Positions 4,733-6,127 of a stretch of 6,127 bases of DNA are shown here, one piece after another; position 1 is the stretch's first letter, and every line of letters starts with the position of its first letter. Source of the stretch: Vicinamibacterales bacterium (GTDB taxonomy: Bacteria; Acidobacteriota; Vicinamibacteria; Vicinamibacterales; UBA8438); assembly GCA_030745255.1 (NCBI GenBank), contig JASLOY010000233.1, positions 1 through 6,127 on the forward strand, in the 5' to 3' direction. Made by a program: the position numbers and the translations under genes. A model generated the notes under the pieces. That model saw only the letters and a program-made list of their open reading frames with translations. It was not told the origin of the DNA and searched no databases.

Positions 4733-6127
4733 CTAGTGGCGTACCCCCGGGGTCAACAGATTGGACGCCAGGGCGCGAATCATATCGAGCTTGTCGAGCG
4801 CGGCCTCGCGGCCCGCTTCGATCATCGCCTCGATGGCATCGAAATCGTATCCCGAATACCGTCCCCTGCGCGGCTCGAGGAGGACCTCTGCCTGGCTCGC
4901 TTCGGCGGCCCCCTGCCACCAGGCCAGCAAGCCCCACGAGCTCGCGATGACATTCGTCAGGCCAAAGTATCTGAAGAACGCGGAGCTCAGCCGGGGGAAC
5001 TCGTCCTCCGTCGTCGCCGGCGCAGGCACGACGTTGACCGCGATCTTGAGCCCGCACCGCCGGCGCTCGAGCAGGTCCACCGGAACGCGACTCACCAGGC
5101 CGCCGTCGACCAGCATCCGCCCGTCGTAAGGTACCGGAGGGAAGATGCCCGGCAGCGCCGATGTTGCAAGCATGGCGACATCGCCGGGACCATCCTCGAA
5201 GACGAACCGCTCGCCCCTGACCAGATCGGCCGCGACCACCGCAACCGGCCTCCGAAGCTGCGCCAGGGCGTCGTCCCCCATCGCCGCCTTGGCGGCACGC
5301 CGTCGCTTCTTGCCGCGGAGGATGGCGGAACGAGGCAGCCAGGCGAAATCGCGAAGCTTGTCGTTGCTCCCAACCAGCTCGCGGAAGCGATCCGTCGTGA
5401 CGCGGGCGTTCCCGAGTCTCGCATGGACCAATGCGACCACGCCGCCCATGCTCGACCCGCACGCGTAGTCGACGACGACACCCGCGTCCTCCAGCACCTG
5501 CAGGACGCCGAGGTGCGCAAAGCCGGAGGCCGAACCGGCACCCATGGCGATCCCAATCTCGCGCCGGGTGATCCGCCGCGCAATCCAATCGAGTGTGGGC
5601 AGGTCATCCCGAGACCACGCCGAGCCGGCGTGGAGGCGCTCTGAACGAGCCAGCTCCTCGGCCGGGACTCGAAAGCGCCACGGACCAGCCCGGCGATCAG
5701 TCTCCGTCCCTTCCCCCACGTGGATGTGGTCGACGTCTGCCAGCCCGAACCCCGGGTGGGCCACCTCGTCGGACTCGTCCGCGCCGTGCTGAAGCAGCAC
5801 GAGATCGCCACGATCTAGGCCCTTCGCGAGCGCCGTCGCCTCGGTGGCCTCCAACGCGACAACCAGCGCGCGGCCGGCGCTGGCCGCATCACGCCAGTTC
5901 GTGATCAGCCGTTCGATCCACTCGGGCCCTTCATCGACTGCGTACACCGGGGGGCCCGAAGGCGACGCCTCCCGGGCCACGGGTGACCTCGTCGCCGGAA
6001 AGAGTGGCGGCGGGCTCGCCACGACGGTGGTCGCCGTTGCGGGACCAGACCGCACGGTGTCGACGAAGAGCGAGCCGGGCACGTAGTGCTGGACACCACG
6101 AAACAGCGCCCGACGAAGATCGTCACG
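4733..6127 (-). CDS. Patatin-like phospholipase, 5' end outside the window
   Basis: Patatin-domain serine hydrolases release fatty acids from phospholipids with a Ser-Asp dyad. Numbering from the first in-window GTG (6082), the domain begins near residue 175. It has the oxyanion loop GAGSASG (181-187) followed by FAHLGVLQVLEDAG, the nucleophile elbow GSSMG with Ser211, and the DGG motif with Asp326 (LVDGGLVSRVPVDLL). The family's basic residue in the oxyanion loop (GGGxRG or GSAKG) is Ser186 here. Residues about 20-165 form a region resembling the linker found between CNB and patatin domains in NTE-type bacterial proteins, though I cannot assign it firmly. The frame stays open to the window edge (RDDLRRALFRGVQHY before the GTG), so the gene is probably longer, perhaps with an N-terminal CNB domain. 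It ends 17 nt before the CNB-methyltransferase start, consistent with one operon. No signal peptide is seen in the visible part. Confidence 0.88.
   Translation of the reverse strand, partial: RDDLRRALFRGVQHYVPGSLFVDTVRSGPATATTVVASPPPLFPATRSPVAREASPSGPPVYAVDEGPEWIERLITNWRDAASAGRALVVALEATEATALAKGLDRGDLVLLQHGADESDEVAHPGFGLADVDHIHVGEGTETDRRAGPWRFRVPAEELARSERLHAGSAWSRDDLPTLDWIARRITRREIGIAMGAGSASGFAHLGVLQVLEDAGVVVDYACGSSMGGVVALVHARLGNARVTTDRFRELVGSNDKLRDFAWLPRSAILRGKKRRRAAKAAMGDDALAQLRRPVAVVAADLVRGERFVFEDGPGDVAMLATSALPGIFPPVPYDGRMLVDGGLVSRVPVDLLERRRCGLKIAVNVVPAPATTEDEFPRLSSAFFRYFGLTNVIASSWGLLAWWQGAAEASQAEVLLEPRRGRYSGYDFDAIEAMIEAGREAALDKLDMIRALASNLLTPGVRH

Noticed and set aside
4716..5588. Long N-terminal extension of the CNB-methyltransferase frame (775 aa in total)
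   Set aside because: It is Arg/Gly-rich, shows no domain, and lies out of frame inside the clearly coding patatin gene on the same strand. The CNB domain begins just after ATG 4715.
4703..5644. 313-codon plus-strand open frame opposite the patatin gene, and a similar 318-codon frame at 3780-4736
   Set aside because: Both are antisense to well-supported enzymes and contain Arg/Gln/His-rich sequence without motifs.
1..6127. tRNA, rRNA, CRISPR array or complete insertion sequence
   Set aside because: No cloverleaf, regularly spaced repeats, rRNA-like blocks or paired terminal inverted repeats with a transposase were seen on either strand.

Overview
The window is high-GC bacterial DNA (roughly two thirds G+C by eye) with strong G/C third-position bias in the real reading frames. 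An outer-membrane beta-barrel protein implies a Gram-negative (diderm) host. The mix of a DinB-family protein, a PASTA-less Ser/Thr kinase start, a FadL-type porin, a cyclase-FHA protein and cyclic-nucleotide-binding (CNB) enzymes would fit Acidobacteriota or a similarly regulator-rich soil bacterium, but that placement is a guess from gene content, not a sequence match.

Layout: (1) 1-12, minus: the first codons of a gene running off the left edge, with a near-perfect Shine-Dalgarno. (2) 80-715, minus: a damaged stretch holding the C-terminal third of a DinB-family protein (80-about 300), an unassigned segment of about 245 bp that may be an insertion-sequence relic (about 303-550), and the first 55 codons of a Ser/Thr protein kinase, cut off inside its glycine-rich loop (551-715). 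(3) 719-838: intergenic, with two dyads and a small hairpin that may terminate the next gene. (4) 839-2187, minus: a FadL/OmpP1 outer-membrane protein complete from signal peptide to C-terminal Phe but split by a one-base frameshift near 1717-1719. (5) 2188-2343: a divergent intergenic region with a candidate promoter and a 7-bp dyad. (6) 2344-3264, plus: a class III nucleotide cyclase-like domain fused to an FHA domain. (7) 3261-4715, minus: a CNB domain fused to a SAM-dependent methyltransferase of the type annotated as 3-hydroxypalmitic acid methyl ester synthase. (8) 4733-right edge, minus: a patatin-like phospholipase, 5' end outside the window, 17 nt upstream of the CNB-methyltransferase and probably in one operon with it.

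The four larger genes suggest a theme: fatty-acid passage across the outer membrane (FadL-like), release of fatty acids from lipids (patatin), methylation of a fatty-acid-like acid (methyltransferase), and second-messenger/phosphopeptide control (cyclase-FHA, CNB). Several normally conserved catalytic or ligand residues are substituted in the cyclase, the CNB domain and the patatin oxyanion loop, so the locus may be a diverged signalling set rather than a textbook cAMP circuit. That functional linkage is inference from gene proximity and family knowledge.
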